64,000 bases of DNA. Source: a virus. The notes beneath the pieces were generated by a model that was given only the letters and a program-made list of their open reading frames with translations, searched no databases and was not told the DNA's origin. Location: positions 1 through 64,000 of the IMG/VR virus record IMGVR_UViG_3300044799_000048; one strand, written 5' to 3'. The position numbers and the translations under genes were made by a program. Of this stretch, positions 38,620 through 47,661 are shown piece after piece (position 1 is the first letter of the stretch; each line of letters begins with the position of its first letter).

Positions 38620-40859
38620 TAGACACCCTCAGCATTAGCAACCACAAACATTACCCGAACATCCCCCTCAACTTCAATGGGTTCATCTGCTTTTGCTGGC
38701 CCTATTACCGATTCAAAGCGCACTGGAATCCATGTGAGGGAAGAACAAAATACATAGTGTCCCCTATCCCATTTATCCATAAAGTACATTGGAACCTTTG
38801 ATGCCCTTGCGTCTTTAAGTACATTGTAGATTCCCCAGGCCGTAAGCGTTTCGAGTTCACCATCTAACTGTTTAATTGAGTCGGCGTTGATAACATTCAT
38901 TGTGTAAGAGTAGATTGTGTCTGGACGCGGAACGTATTGGAGAATCATCTTGAAAAGAACTGGTGTCACGGCCGCTTCAGATGTCTGGAAGTTCAGACGA
39001 AACCGAACGCGTTTTGCTACAGAACCAGCAGTGGAACCAGTCCATCCAAATAAGCCGTCGCCAAACTTGCCATCGCCGAAAAAGCTTTGTACTTTCGGAA
39101 AGTAGATCGTCTCTGTTCCAGAAGAGTCATTGAATGTTCCAAGGTGCCACCATGTACCACCATCGAGCGCATAGTCAACATCTATCCCGCAGTTCTCAGA
39201 GAAGTTAGCACCCATGAGTGTGAGAGATGCAAAGTATTTGTCAATCGTCGCCAGCATCGCATCAAACTCACTGGTGTAAAGGTAGTGAGTGGACGCGTGG
39301 TTAGACGGCATAATTGTGTACAGATTTCCAGTATCAAACGTGATTACAGAGCCAGATACACAAGTAACCGTATTGGTAGTGTTAGATGCAATCTCACCAA
39401 TGTTGTCGTCAAGTCCCACTTTCGTCTGAGACAAATTACGGATTGTATCTCCCACATATTTATTTGCTGTCCACGTCTGAGTAGAATCAGTTAGAACCGC
39501 AGCGTCATTGGCTCCTGTATGAGAACCCTTCTGAACTATATCGTAGTCTGCATAGGACATATTAGACGCAGACTGAAATGGAATATAATAGATCGATCCT
39601 GTAGTATCGAAGTGGTTTATACCAACCCACAACTTATCGTTTGTAGGTGTATAGTTCATCGCAGAAACCATATCGGTATCAGCAGATAGATCTGCTACCT
39701 TATGCCAACCCGTTCCGTCTGTGACAAGAAGAACGTCCCTGGTTTGGGAATATCCGAATAGTCCCCATCCAAACCAGTGGTCTCCAAAAGTAGATGTAGT
39801 CCCGAAGTCTTCAGAGGCTATGACGTAAAGGAATGGGCCGGCAGGAGTGAAGTACCTAAAGTGCCCATATCGCTTGTAGGGGAATGAGAAGTCGATCATG
39901 GGAGGAGTGGCATTGATGACCGAATTGCCACTTAATTTCCATATTTCATTCTTGATCGTAAACCAGAGTGATCCCTGGAAAACCGCGGTCGCCTTGAAGT
40001 TGAAAGAATGACGCTCGCTGGTATAATTCAGAGCGCGGAATGCGGCACTCTGGTCATCGTCTGGAACCTGCCACATGCCATCCTCGCGGCAGGCGTACAA
40101 CGCGTTATTGTAACTGATGAGCGCCTTCATAGGGACGAACCCGGGGCCGATCTTTATCTCCCCGCCGGCTCCAGAAATGTCATTTTCGTGCGAATGCATG
40201 TCTGTCCACACATCAGAAGCAAAGTGTACATAAGACGATTGCCTGTCATTGGAGAAGATAAATCCCGCAGACATTGCAAACCATTCTAGGTCAGACGTTT
40301 CTTCTTGCACCAAGTCCGTCCAAGATGCACCGTCATATCGTTTTGGACGAGCATCTTTCAGTGTGACGTACAGATATGTTCCATCCGTGATAGCATCAAG
40401 GCAATCCCCAGAGTCAAGTCCACACGACTCAAACGCCGCGCCAGTCCACTTCCACACGCCCACGTCTGTGAGGCAATATACCTGATCTGCATACTCCACA
40501 AATTTAGACGGGACGTAACAGGTAGCAGGAGAGGCATCGGTTGCCTTGGTCATCATCATAGCCATGTGGGGCCAGCGCGTATCAACTCCGCTCTGAGGAA
40601 GTGTTGCATTCGGTTCAGACCCCGAGAACGCATATCCCTCTGGGTCTGTCATTTCGCGAAAGCCAAACCCATGCGCCCAGTTTTCCTGCAACAAGGTTTG
40701 GTTGATGGTCTGGTCAGTGTACCGCATGTCACCCGAGGCCATCTTAGCAGAGAATGAGTTTATATCACTCTCCTGGTACGAATGTGGACGCAACAAGAAG
40801 CCGTATGTATTGTTGCCTATAGACAGTGTAACGTGGTGAGTTACTTGGGCATTAGGCAT
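38619..40859 (-). CDS. tail tube/tip structural protein (beta-propeller-like)
   Basis: A 746-residue Trp/Gly/Thr-rich protein. Repeated short strand motifs (VGVWKWTG, DGTYLYVTL, NNALYACREDGMWQV) suggest a beta-propeller followed by a tail-tip-like C-terminus. Its position next to the adaptor-like 40860 gene suggests a tail tube or nozzle protein. Overlaps the nuclease stop by one base. Confidence 0.6.
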   Translation of the reverse strand: MPNAQVTHHVTLSIGNNTYGFLLRPHSYQESDINSFSAKMASGDMRYTDQTINQTLLQENWAHGFGFREMTDPEGYAFSGSEPNATLPQSGVDTRWPHMAMMMTKATDASPATCYVPSKFVEYADQVYCLTDVGVWKWTGAAFESCGLDSGDCLDAITDGTYLYVTLKDARPKRYDGASWTDLVQEETSDLEWFAMSAGFIFSNDRQSSYVHFASDVWTDMHSHENDISGAGGEIKIGPGFVPMKALISYNNALYACREDGMWQVPDDDQSAAFRALNYTSERHSFNFKATAVFQGSLWFTIKNEIWKLSGNSVINATPPMIDFSFPYKRYGHFRYFTPAGPFLYVIASEDFGTTSTFGDHWFGWGLFGYSQTRDVLLVTDGTGWHKVADLSADTDMVSAMNYTPTNDKLWVGINHFDTTGSIYYIPFQSASNMSYADYDIVQKGSHTGANDAAVLTDSTQTWTANKYVGDTIRNLSQTKVGLDDNIGEIASNTTNTVTCVSGSVITFDTGNLYTIMPSNHASTHYLYTSEFDAMLATIDKYFASLTLMGANFSENCGIDVDYALDGGTWWHLGTFNDSSGTETIYFPKVQSFFGDGKFGDGLFGWTGSTAGSVAKRVRFRLNFQTSEAAVTPVLFKMILQYVPRPDTIYSYTMNVINADSIKQLDGELETLTAWGIYNVLKDARASKVPMYFMDKWDRGHYVFCSSLTWIPVRFESVIGPAKADEPIEVEGDVRVMFVVANAEGV

Positions 40860-41714
40860 TTACACCTCAAATGGGTAATCACTGGAAACGTATGATCCGC
40901 GCGTCTCACGTTCCATCTTCATTGTCTCTGTCGGCCAACGCATCGCGTGCCGGGTCTTGAAGTCATCAGAGAGACCCTTGAACATTGTGGCAAGGTTCTG
41001 TGCGGGTTCCACTTCATTACCAGGCGCTTTCCCCATCCTCCAGAACCAAAGCAATCCTGCGGCACAGTTGATGATGTACTCAGCAGGAACGTCTGTATCA
41101 TCAGTATCCGCGGTTAGGGTTGTTGGCTCGGTGATGTAATGCAACTTCAGATAGAACCCTGGAGTGTACTGCGCCTTGAGCCACAACTTAGTCGGATTGC
41201 GATTCTTGTCTACATTATACGCAAGAATCTGTGTGTAGTCCGCGTTCTGGTCTACTACGTTCTTGAGCATATAGTATGATGTTGTATCGGGGGCGACTGT
41301 CCAGTTATATCCAGAAGTGGTAAGGGTTAATGCGGTCGCCGTGTTAGATGTAACAGAGGCGTACTGTCCCGCTCCAGTACCGTCATAGATGACAACATGC
41401 CATCCGGCATATTCATTAACCGTCCAACTCGCCGCTGAGTCCGTAAGTGACGCATTTGTTCCACTTGTCGCCACCCCGGTAAAGTATTCGCCCGGGCGTT
41501 CTAACCACACGCCGATAAGTCTCGTCATTGTCGGAAGATTGTAGAACAACTTATCTTCACACACAACAAGTTCATCAGTGAACGTCTCAGTAAACCACGC
41601 GGGATACGCGTCTCGAATGGCCGCGTTGATAGCGCGATCCTTCTCGGCGGGTTGCCAGACATTTGCATTAAGGCGATCAGATAGTTCAGTTCTAAGCGCT
41701 AAAAGTGTGGTCAT
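40860..41714 (-). CDS. head-tail adaptor-like protein
   Basis: A 284-residue protein. The N-terminus (TTLLALRTELSDRLNANVWQPAEKD, INAAIRDAYPAW) resembles the N-terminal helix pair of head-completion/adaptor and tail-tube-A proteins of short-tailed phages. A beta-rich domain follows. It directly precedes the 38619 tail gene, as expected for a connector. Confidence 0.55.
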   Translation of the reverse strand: MTTLLALRTELSDRLNANVWQPAEKDRAINAAIRDAYPAWFTETFTDELVVCEDKLFYNLPTMTRLIGVWLERPGEYFTGVATSGTNASLTDSAASWTVNEYAGWHVVIYDGTGAGQYASVTSNTATALTLTTSGYNWTVAPDTTSYYMLKNVVDQNADYTQILAYNVDKNRNPTKLWLKAQYTPGFYLKLHYITEPTTLTADTDDTDVPAEYIINCAAGLLWFWRMGKAPGNEVEPAQNLATMFKGLSDDFKTRHAMRWPTETMKMERETRGSYVSSDYPFEV

Positions 41715-41773
41715 GTATTATCCTTCATGCTCTCATATCCTCATGCCGTTCGGCGAGCCGCGCCGGCGAGACG

Positions 41774-43135
41774 CTATGGGTACTCATGGCACCCCATCGA
41801 CGGATTGACCGCATTGCGCGGCCGGTGGAACAGATCATACGCGACCAACCCGCCCAACCCAGACGCCTTGACGCCGGCGGGTGAGCCGACGCTCAATTGG
41901 TACTCTGTCGCGTTCGCGAACACAGGGTCGCCGTTCTCTGCGTGTGTGCCATCATCAGCATCGGTCGGATATATGTTATTATAATCCCTCGTAATCGTCC
42001 CGACTCCCCATACCGCCATTTGGACAGTGTCAGAGTTAGAAAGGATATTGTTCTTTACATTGTATGTCCCGGCTTGACCTATAAGTATGCCACACCCAGG
42101 ACCAGTGCCGGAATTAGTGATGCCATTGACCGTGTTGTGGTAAATATCCAATATGCCAGCGGCATGTCCACTGGCAACAATAATCCCAGCAAAATCGTTA
42201 CTAGTGTTGCTAGACCACACAATCAGATTATTGCGAATAACGTTGGCAATTGTAGAGTATGCATCCATGGAAACATAGATGGCACCATAGTCTCCACCAC
42301 TGCCAATCCAGATATTACCGTCGATAACCGTGCCGTTCAGATTAACACATGTCCCCCCTATGTCACCGGGGGTGCAGCGAATGATATTATTACGGAATAT
42401 CGTGTTAGACGGAAGTTGTTTGCTTACCTGACTACTATGCTGAAAGACCTCATCGTGAATAGTGCCAGTAATTAGATTGCTCTCGAATATATTGGAATCC
42501 ACACTGACCGCGGCATCATCAAGCCACTTTTTGATGTACAATGCCTCCTGACCAATGTCGTGTATGTGATTTCGACGAATCACGTTGCGATCGGTTGCCG
42601 CGCCGGTGGCGCTTTGATTACTATGTACATGTATGCCGACCTGTCCCGCAACGGGGTTATCTGACCAGATTTCATTCGATTCGACCGCACAATCGCTACT
42701 CTCACTGACCGTGATCCCCTGCGCGTCATTTTGTAACAATATCTCAAATCCGCGGACAGTGACGAAATTGCTCAAGCCAACTTGTAATGCCGTCCATGGA
42801 CCGGCGCCAGAACAAACCAACTTCACACGTTCGCCTGGAAACTCACGAAATACGAACGGAGACAATACACTTCCACCAATACCAACATGCAGGTTGGTTT
42901 CTGCATCTGCCGTGATCGAATATGATCCGCCACGGGAAAACACAGTATACCCCCCCGCAGTATTGTGGATGATGGCAGCGGCTTTGCCCGGCGAGAAAAA
43001 TGGATTGAGAAACGTCCCGTCGCCCGTCGTATCGTTGCCCGCCGGCGAGCAGTGAAGCGCCCACGAGTCGAACATCCAGCCGTCGCGCCTCGTCATGCGC
43101 TGCGCGTAGATTCGTCCTGCCAATCGTGGAGCCAT
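41774..43135 (-). CDS. parallel beta-helix protein, tailspike-like
   Basis: A 453-residue protein from the ATG that overlaps the upstream stop region (GGGAGAG before it). After residue 30 it has the Asn/Ile/Val-rich repeat pattern of right-handed beta-helices (NVIRRNHIHDIG, NTIFRNNIIRCT, ANVIRNNLIVWSSN, LDIYHNTVNGI), as in pectate lyase-like tailspikes. Likely binds or cuts host polysaccharide. Confidence 0.7.
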   Translation of the reverse strand: MAPRLAGRIYAQRMTRRDGWMFDSWALHCSPAGNDTTGDGTFLNPFFSPGKAAAIIHNTAGGYTVFSRGGSYSITADAETNLHVGIGGSVLSPFVFREFPGERVKLVCSGAGPWTALQVGLSNFVTVRGFEILLQNDAQGITVSESSDCAVESNEIWSDNPVAGQVGIHVHSNQSATGAATDRNVIRRNHIHDIGQEALYIKKWLDDAAVSVDSNIFESNLITGTIHDEVFQHSSQVSKQLPSNTIFRNNIIRCTPGDIGGTCVNLNGTVIDGNIWIGSGGDYGAIYVSMDAYSTIANVIRNNLIVWSSNTSNDFAGIIVASGHAAGILDIYHNTVNGITNSGTGPGCGILIGQAGTYNVKNNILSNSDTVQMAVWGVGTITRDYNNIYPTDADDGTHAENGDPVFANATEYQLSVGSPAGVKASGLGGLVAYDLFHRPRNAVNPSMGCHEYP

Positions 43136-43137
43136 GG

Positions 43138-43743
43138 CTAACTCTCCCGGCGATACCACGCGTTGAAGTGCAGCGTTTCGTTATGCGCCGCATTGTCATT
43201 GAACCCAACCGCGGACGTATGGAACCAGACGAAATACAAATTCGCAAGCGAGTGAAATGCCATCGGCAGCCCAAGCACTGGCTGCGCCGACGCGCCAGTA
43301 GCATCCCCCGCGCCCCAGTCGGCAGCAGAGATGGGGAATTTCCCGATGACCGTCAACCACTCGGCGGCGGTTATTGCCGCATCCGCGGCGGCTACGGCCG
43401 GGTCGGCATCCAGAACATACAACACACCGGACGGCTTCAGGATCGCGCCGTCACCATTCTCTCGGTTGATGAGCGTGATCTGCTCGATTGTGCCCGATGC
43501 GGTTGTGGCCAACGCCACGCCGATGGAACCACCGTATTGATTCTGTGCGACCGCCTCATCCTCGCCAATGAGTTCCGTGACGCCGGTCTCAACCAGCGGC
43601 AGGAAGGGTTTCGCAGATACGGTGTTGACTTCCCCCGCCGTGCCGATGAGTTGCCCGGGCGACACCCGGGTTGCAGCAGTGCGCGCGGTATTTGCCGCGT
43701 TCACATCCACGTCTGTTATAGTCGTTCCAGTTCCCATTCCCAT
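43138..43743 (-). CDS. virion structural protein
   Basis: A 201-residue protein, Gly/Ala/Thr-rich and probably beta-structured. The motif NAANTARTAATRV recurs in the fibre-like gene at 45622 (NAANTARTTATRV), so the two share a module. No known family; structural by position. Confidence 0.55.
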   Translation of the reverse strand: MGMGTGTTITDVDVNAANTARTAATRVSPGQLIGTAGEVNTVSAKPFLPLVETGVTELIGEDEAVAQNQYGGSIGVALATTASGTIEQITLINRENGDGAILKPSGVLYVLDADPAVAAADAAITAAEWLTVIGKFPISAADWGAGDATGASAQPVLGLPMAFHSLANLYFVWFHTSAVGFNDNAAHNETLHFNAWYRRES

Positions 43744-43768
43744 ATTCTAATCTCCTATCGCGTGGCTT

Positions 43769-43846
43769 TCACCACGTCGGATGTTTGCTTGCGCGCCATC
43801 TGACCAGCGCGATGATGACGATTGCCAGAACCACGAGCGCTATCAT
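43769..43846 (-). CDS. very small membrane peptide
   Basis: A 25-residue ORF with a hydrophobic stretch (MIALVVLAIVIIALVRW). It overlaps the preceding stop by ATGA, which is its main support. It could be a chance ORF. Confidence 0.35.
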   Translation of the reverse strand: MIALVVLAIVIIALVRWRASKHPTW

Positions 43847-44472
43847 GCGGTCATCGCTCCCCAGAGTTGCGCCGTCGTGTAACCCAGGGCCGCCACGATT
43901 GCCAGTATCTGCGTATGCTCCGTCGTCGCGGCCCGGAGCGCGGTGCTGGACTTGCCCAAACTGTCCAGGTACGTTGCGATGCGATTGCGCCGCGCCAGTG
44001 CCTGCGCCGCGGTCATGCCAACCGTCGCCATAACCGCGGTCGGATAGAATGCCGTCCCGAACGTCTGCACGACGGCCAGAGCGCCAAGCGTAGACGCGGG
44101 CGCCATGCCGTACAACTCATTGTGCAACGCGATGATGTTGTCGGCCTGTGCGTCAACCTGCCAGAGCGAATAGGCCCCGAAGTCCACGAGATGGTACACC
44201 GCGCCGGCGAGTTGCGTCTGCAATCCGACAATTACGGTCGGCGCGACGAAGATCGCCTTGACGACGCTGGCGCGTAGGTCTGCGATACCGAGCGCGGCCA
44301 GGGCTTGCGGCGCAGTGAGAGACAGATTCGCCATGAGATTCGCGGCGTGGCGTGAATCCATCAGTGAGAGTGTGTCCGCCCCGCGAATCAGCGGAAACGC
44401 GAGTGCACCGGTCGCCTCAAGGTCTATCGTCGCCACCAGTTGGTCGTTACAGATGACGTAGTAAATTGTCAT
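43843..44472 (-). CDS. virion structural protein
   Basis: A 209-residue Ala/Leu-rich helical protein (MTIYYVICNDQLVATIDLEA start). No signal peptide or catalytic motif. It lies in the run of fibre and baseplate-like genes; function unknown. Confidence 0.5.
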   Translation of the reverse strand: MTIYYVICNDQLVATIDLEATGALAFPLIRGADTLSLMDSRHAANLMANLSLTAPQALAALGIADLRASVVKAIFVAPTVIVGLQTQLAGAVYHLVDFGAYSLWQVDAQADNIIALHNELYGMAPASTLGALAVVQTFGTAFYPTAVMATVGMTAAQALARRNRIATYLDSLGKSSTALRAATTEHTQILAIVAALGYTTAQLWGAMTA

Positions 44473-44480
44473 ACTACCCC

Positions 44481-45617
44481 CTAGTAGGTAATCACAAAAT
44501 TAGTGGTGTGATCCGATTGTGGATCGACCACAAGTTTGTAGACCATTTCTAGACCTGTCACAGGTGGCGTCGTATTCTGATACACGCCTGACGGATCTGC
44601 GTTTGTGCCACCTAACGTGCACGTCAGCGTTGCGGCGGTATATGCCGCACGTGCGGTATAGAGCGCCAGCACAAGCGCGTCTACCACGGCCTGGGAGAGC
44701 GCGTTGTTGGCTACATTGAGTGTCGCCAACGCGATACATGTACCCACGTCCCACGAGACCGTATTGCTACCAGTAATGAGCAGGTACGTCAGACCCGTCA
44801 GGGCCGCTACGCTGCCGGATAACGTATTGTTACCAGTGACGGTCATGGTTGTCAGTAATGTCAATCCAGCAAGACTGCCCGATATTGTGTTGGAACCAGT
44901 GAGAGCCAAAACCGTCAGCAACGTCAATGCCGCAATGCTGCCCGATACCGTGTTGGAACCCTGGACAGTCATGGATGTTAGCAACGTCAGCGCTGCGATG
45001 CTGCCAGATACCGTATTAGAACCCGTGATGTACAAGAATGTCAGGCCAGTCATCGCCGCGATGCTACCAGATACTGTATTAGAACCCGAAAGGGTCATGG
45101 CTGTCAGTAGCGTCAGCGCCGCCACACTGCCCGAAAGTGTGTTCGAGCCTGTAACACTTATAAATGTCAAATTTGTCAGTCCGGCCACGCTACCAGAAAG
45201 TGTGTTGGAACCCGCGATACTTAGATACGTCAGCGCCGTCAGTGCCGCGACACTGCCGGACAATGTATTGCTGCCCGAGACGCTTAGGTACGTTAGACTC
45301 GTCCACGTGGACAAGTCTGCGCCCCAGTTTGCCCAACCGCTGCCGCCTGTGTAGATACTCGTCAGTCGCACGATATTCTGCGCGCCCGAGATCGTGATGG
45401 TGCGCGCCGCGGCCGCGGCGTAGGTGTAAGAGATCGCCGTGTCTACGGTGGACGAGAGCGTGTAGACGTTGGACGAGCCGTCGCCCCACAACACAGTCAC
45501 GACTTGTCCCGTTATGCGCGACCTTACGTTGATCTGGAACAGCAACGTAGACGCCGGATTCGTGAAAGTCCAGACCGTCGGCATTTTGTTGCGGAAGAAA
45601 CGCTTGATTACGCTCAT
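44481..45617 (-). CDS. leucine-rich-repeat virion protein
   Basis: A 378-residue protein. Residues about 30-100 form a beta domain (with LWGDGSSN, PKD-like). Then come nine near-identical 21-residue units, e.g. ALTxLTYLSIAGSNTLSGSVA, making a solenoid. At DNA level this is a 63-bp tandem array (about 44760-45315). The C-terminal part is a beta cap. LRR solenoids are rare in phage structural genes; receptor recognition is likely. Confidence 0.7.
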   Translation of the reverse strand: MSVIKRFFRNKMPTVWTFTNPASTLLFQINVRSRITGQVVTVLWGDGSSNVYTLSSTVDTAISYTYAAAAARTITISGAQNIVRLTSIYTGGSGWANWGADLSTWTSLTYLSVSGSNTLSGSVAALTALTYLSIAGSNTLSGSVAGLTNLTFISVTGSNTLSGSVAALTLLTAMTLSGSNTVSGSIAAMTGLTFLYITGSNTVSGSIAALTLLTSMTVQGSNTVSGSIAALTLLTVLALTGSNTISGSLAGLTLLTTMTVTGNNTLSGSVAALTGLTYLLITGSNTVSWDVGTCIALATLNVANNALSQAVVDALVLALYTARAAYTAATLTCTLGGTNADPSGVYQNTTPPVTGLEMVYKLVVDPQSDHTTNFVITY

Positions 45618-45621
45618 GCTA

Positions 45622-46410
45622 CTACGTCCACGCGATGATTTCGGCCACGACGCCGGCCTGCGCGCTGGCCAGGTACACGGTCAGAGACGACATGTTCGCG
45701 TCAGATTCGTTGTACGGCGCGCCCGCATTGATGGTCGCCCAGGGCGATGTCGGACCCGCAACCTTGCCAGTCTCGAACGAAAACTCCATATCGAAAGCCG
45801 TCCGGCACTTAATGGTGAGTTTGTGGCACGTCGCCGGGAGCGCCTGACTATATTGGGTGCGCGCGTTGGTCAGCGTGACGTTGTACATGGTTGGTACAGA
45901 GGCCGCTGTCATGAGCGCAAGCATGGTGTCAAGAGAGATCGTGCCGTCCGCGGAAATGGGCTGAGTAGGTATCACGCGCGTCGCCGTGGTGCGCGCCGTG
46001 TTGGCAGCGTTCATGTCCGCAATGGCGCCGGTGGCGATTGCTCCACTGGAAACGGCTCCAGATGCAATTGCACCGCTGGCCACCGCCCCCGATGCTATGC
46101 CACCAGATGCGACGGCGGCATTTGTATACAACCTCCCGTTAGCATCTGTCAGTAGGGTAGTATAGTCCCCCGCAGCAGCAGTGGCCGTAGCAGTATCGGA
46201 ACGCACGGCGAGCGCGAGCGCACCGAGGTCACCAGATACATGAGCAGCATCCTCGGCATACCCCCCGCCACCACCAAGGGATGTAACCTCAGTGCCAGTT
46301 CCATTGACCAGAGTAACAGCAACACTCTTACTCGCGAATGTGTCAGTGTTACTATGATTGAACAACCCAATACGATGACTCCAAAGCGTGAAATAATCTG
46401 CGATTGCCAT
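45622..46410 (-). CDS. fibre-like structural protein with hexapeptide repeats
   Basis: A 262-residue protein. Its centre has short repeats (AVASGGIASGAVASGAIASG) like left-handed or trimeric fibre repeats, then the NAANTARTTATRV motif shared with 43138. The C-terminal domain is beta-rich. Probably a trimeric tail or head fibre. Confidence 0.55.
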   Translation of the reverse strand: MAIADYFTLWSHRIGLFNHSNTDTFASKSVAVTLVNGTGTEVTSLGGGGGYAEDAAHVSGDLGALALAVRSDTATATAAAGDYTTLLTDANGRLYTNAAVASGGIASGAVASGAIASGAVSSGAIATGAIADMNAANTARTTATRVIPTQPISADGTISLDTMLALMTAASVPTMYNVTLTNARTQYSQALPATCHKLTIKCRTAFDMEFSFETGKVAGPTSPWATINAGAPYNESDANMSSLTVYLASAQAGVVAEIIAWT

Positions 46411-46439
46411 GATACTTAACCTCCAAAACGGTTATAACT

Positions 46440-46964
46440 TTATGATTCTCTTAGACTCTCAACTTGCGCCGCAACGTCCCCGACGCCTTGTACCCTATTA
46501 CCCTGACTCATATAGAAAGCGCGTACGTTTTTCTCTAAGAGGATTGCCTTCTTGTATCCATCATACGCTTCCTTAACGGGAGTGGGAACACTATTCATCA
46601 CGCCACTTTTAATTATGAACCGCTGATTATTGATTACAAATGGGATGTCCTCAAGCGTGTCCCCAAACACCTCAACAATAGGAGCCGCGTTCATGGCCTT
46701 CTGCTTAACGCCCCGCCTATCCACAATCGTCTGTCTCAATTGTGTAAGTTTGCGTTCGGACTCTTCTTTTGTCTCGCCTTGCGTTTTCTTGACGGATTCG
46801 AGTTCAGTCTGGACGTCCTTCAGTTGTTCCTGCATCGAACGAAGCACTTCGAGCACAACGTTATCCATGTGTTCCTTGCCGACTCGGACGTGGAACCGGG
46901 TATTGTGCGCCTTAAGCGCAGATTTCGTTTTGACTTCCTTGCCGCAGATTTCGCACTTTTCCAT
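46440..46964 (-). CDS. C2H2 zinc-finger coiled-coil protein
   Basis: A 174-residue protein. Residues 4-25 have C-x2-C-x12-H-x4-H (CEICGKEVKTKSALKAH...), a classical C2H2 finger. A coiled coil follows (LRSMQEQLKDVQTELESVKK) and a C-terminal helical domain. C2H2 fingers are uncommon in phages. DNA or protein binding is possible; the gene lies at the edge of the glycan cassette. Confidence 0.6.
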   Translation of the reverse strand: MEKCEICGKEVKTKSALKAHNTRFHVRVGKEHMDNVVLEVLRSMQEQLKDVQTELESVKKTQGETKEESERKLTQLRQTIVDRRGVKQKAMNAAPIVEVFGDTLEDIPFVINNQRFIIKSGVMNSVPTPVKEAYDGYKKAILLEKNVRAFYMSQGNRVQGVGDVAAQVESLRES

Positions 46965-46976
46965 TGCTGTTACTCC

Positions 46977-47657
46977 TCATGTTTGTCTACTTACTGCAAT
47001 CAATTCTTCACACTCACGGACGCTCTTCGATAAGAGTTCCTCGGGAAGATAATGGGCGCGATACTCTGTGCCAGAACCAGCCCCGGGGCGAATCGTGTCG
47101 TAATGCTTCACTAACTGCTCACGTTCCCCTCTTGATTTCAAAAGTAGGTTTAGGTGAAATAGGTGAACACTTTCAAGTTCGCACGTTTCGCCGTATATAG
47201 CAGGCGTTGTATGGATAACTGGCGCTTGGTTTAAAGAGTTTTTCCGAAATAAACGCACCTGATAATCCGGGTATAATGGCCAGGTAGACAAATAGTGATT
47301 CATTTCGGCTCCGACCACATTATATCTTGGAAGCCAACACGCCGCCTGTGGCAAGTCAAGTATTTCCTGTTTCATTTCTACAAATCTGGTTCCTAAAAGC
47401 TCGTCGTCGTCTACGCGTAAGCACCAAGGATAATGCGCCAGCGAGTAAGCATAGTTCAAGACTGGTTCAACATAACCCGGTGTCTCTATAAACTCAACAC
47501 GATTAGCGTACTGCTTACAAATGTCGTAAGTGTTGTCGCTAGATGCGCGGTCAACCAAAATAATAAGTTCGTCCGCATAGAGTTGTGTCTGAAGAAGCAA
47601 TCTCTCTACCCAACGGGAGGAGTCTTTTGTGATGATAACAACACTGAGCTTCTTCAT
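46977..47657 (-). CDS. family 2 glycosyltransferase
   Basis: A 226-residue GT-A-fold protein. It begins with LSVVIITKDS and has LIILVDRASSDNTYDIC, and the metal/nucleotide-binding D83-D85 motif (RVDDDE). Transfers a sugar from a nucleotide donor. Adjacent to the methyltransferase/radical-SAM gene (4-base gap). Confidence 0.8.
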   Translation of the reverse strand: MKKLSVVIITKDSSRWVERLLLQTQLYADELIILVDRASSDNTYDICKQYANRVEFIETPGYVEPVLNYAYSLAHYPWCLRVDDDELLGTRFVEMKQEILDLPQAACWLPRYNVVGAEMNHYLSTWPLYPDYQVRLFRKNSLNQAPVIHTTPAIYGETCELESVHLFHLNLLLKSRGEREQLVKHYDTIRPGAGSGTEYRAHYLPEELLSKSVRECEELIAVSRQT

Positions 47658-47661
47658 AGGT

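Noticed and set aside
45190-45489. Arg/His-rich frames in the LRR gene region
   Set aside because: They are shadow frames of the repeated LRR array and have no start signal.
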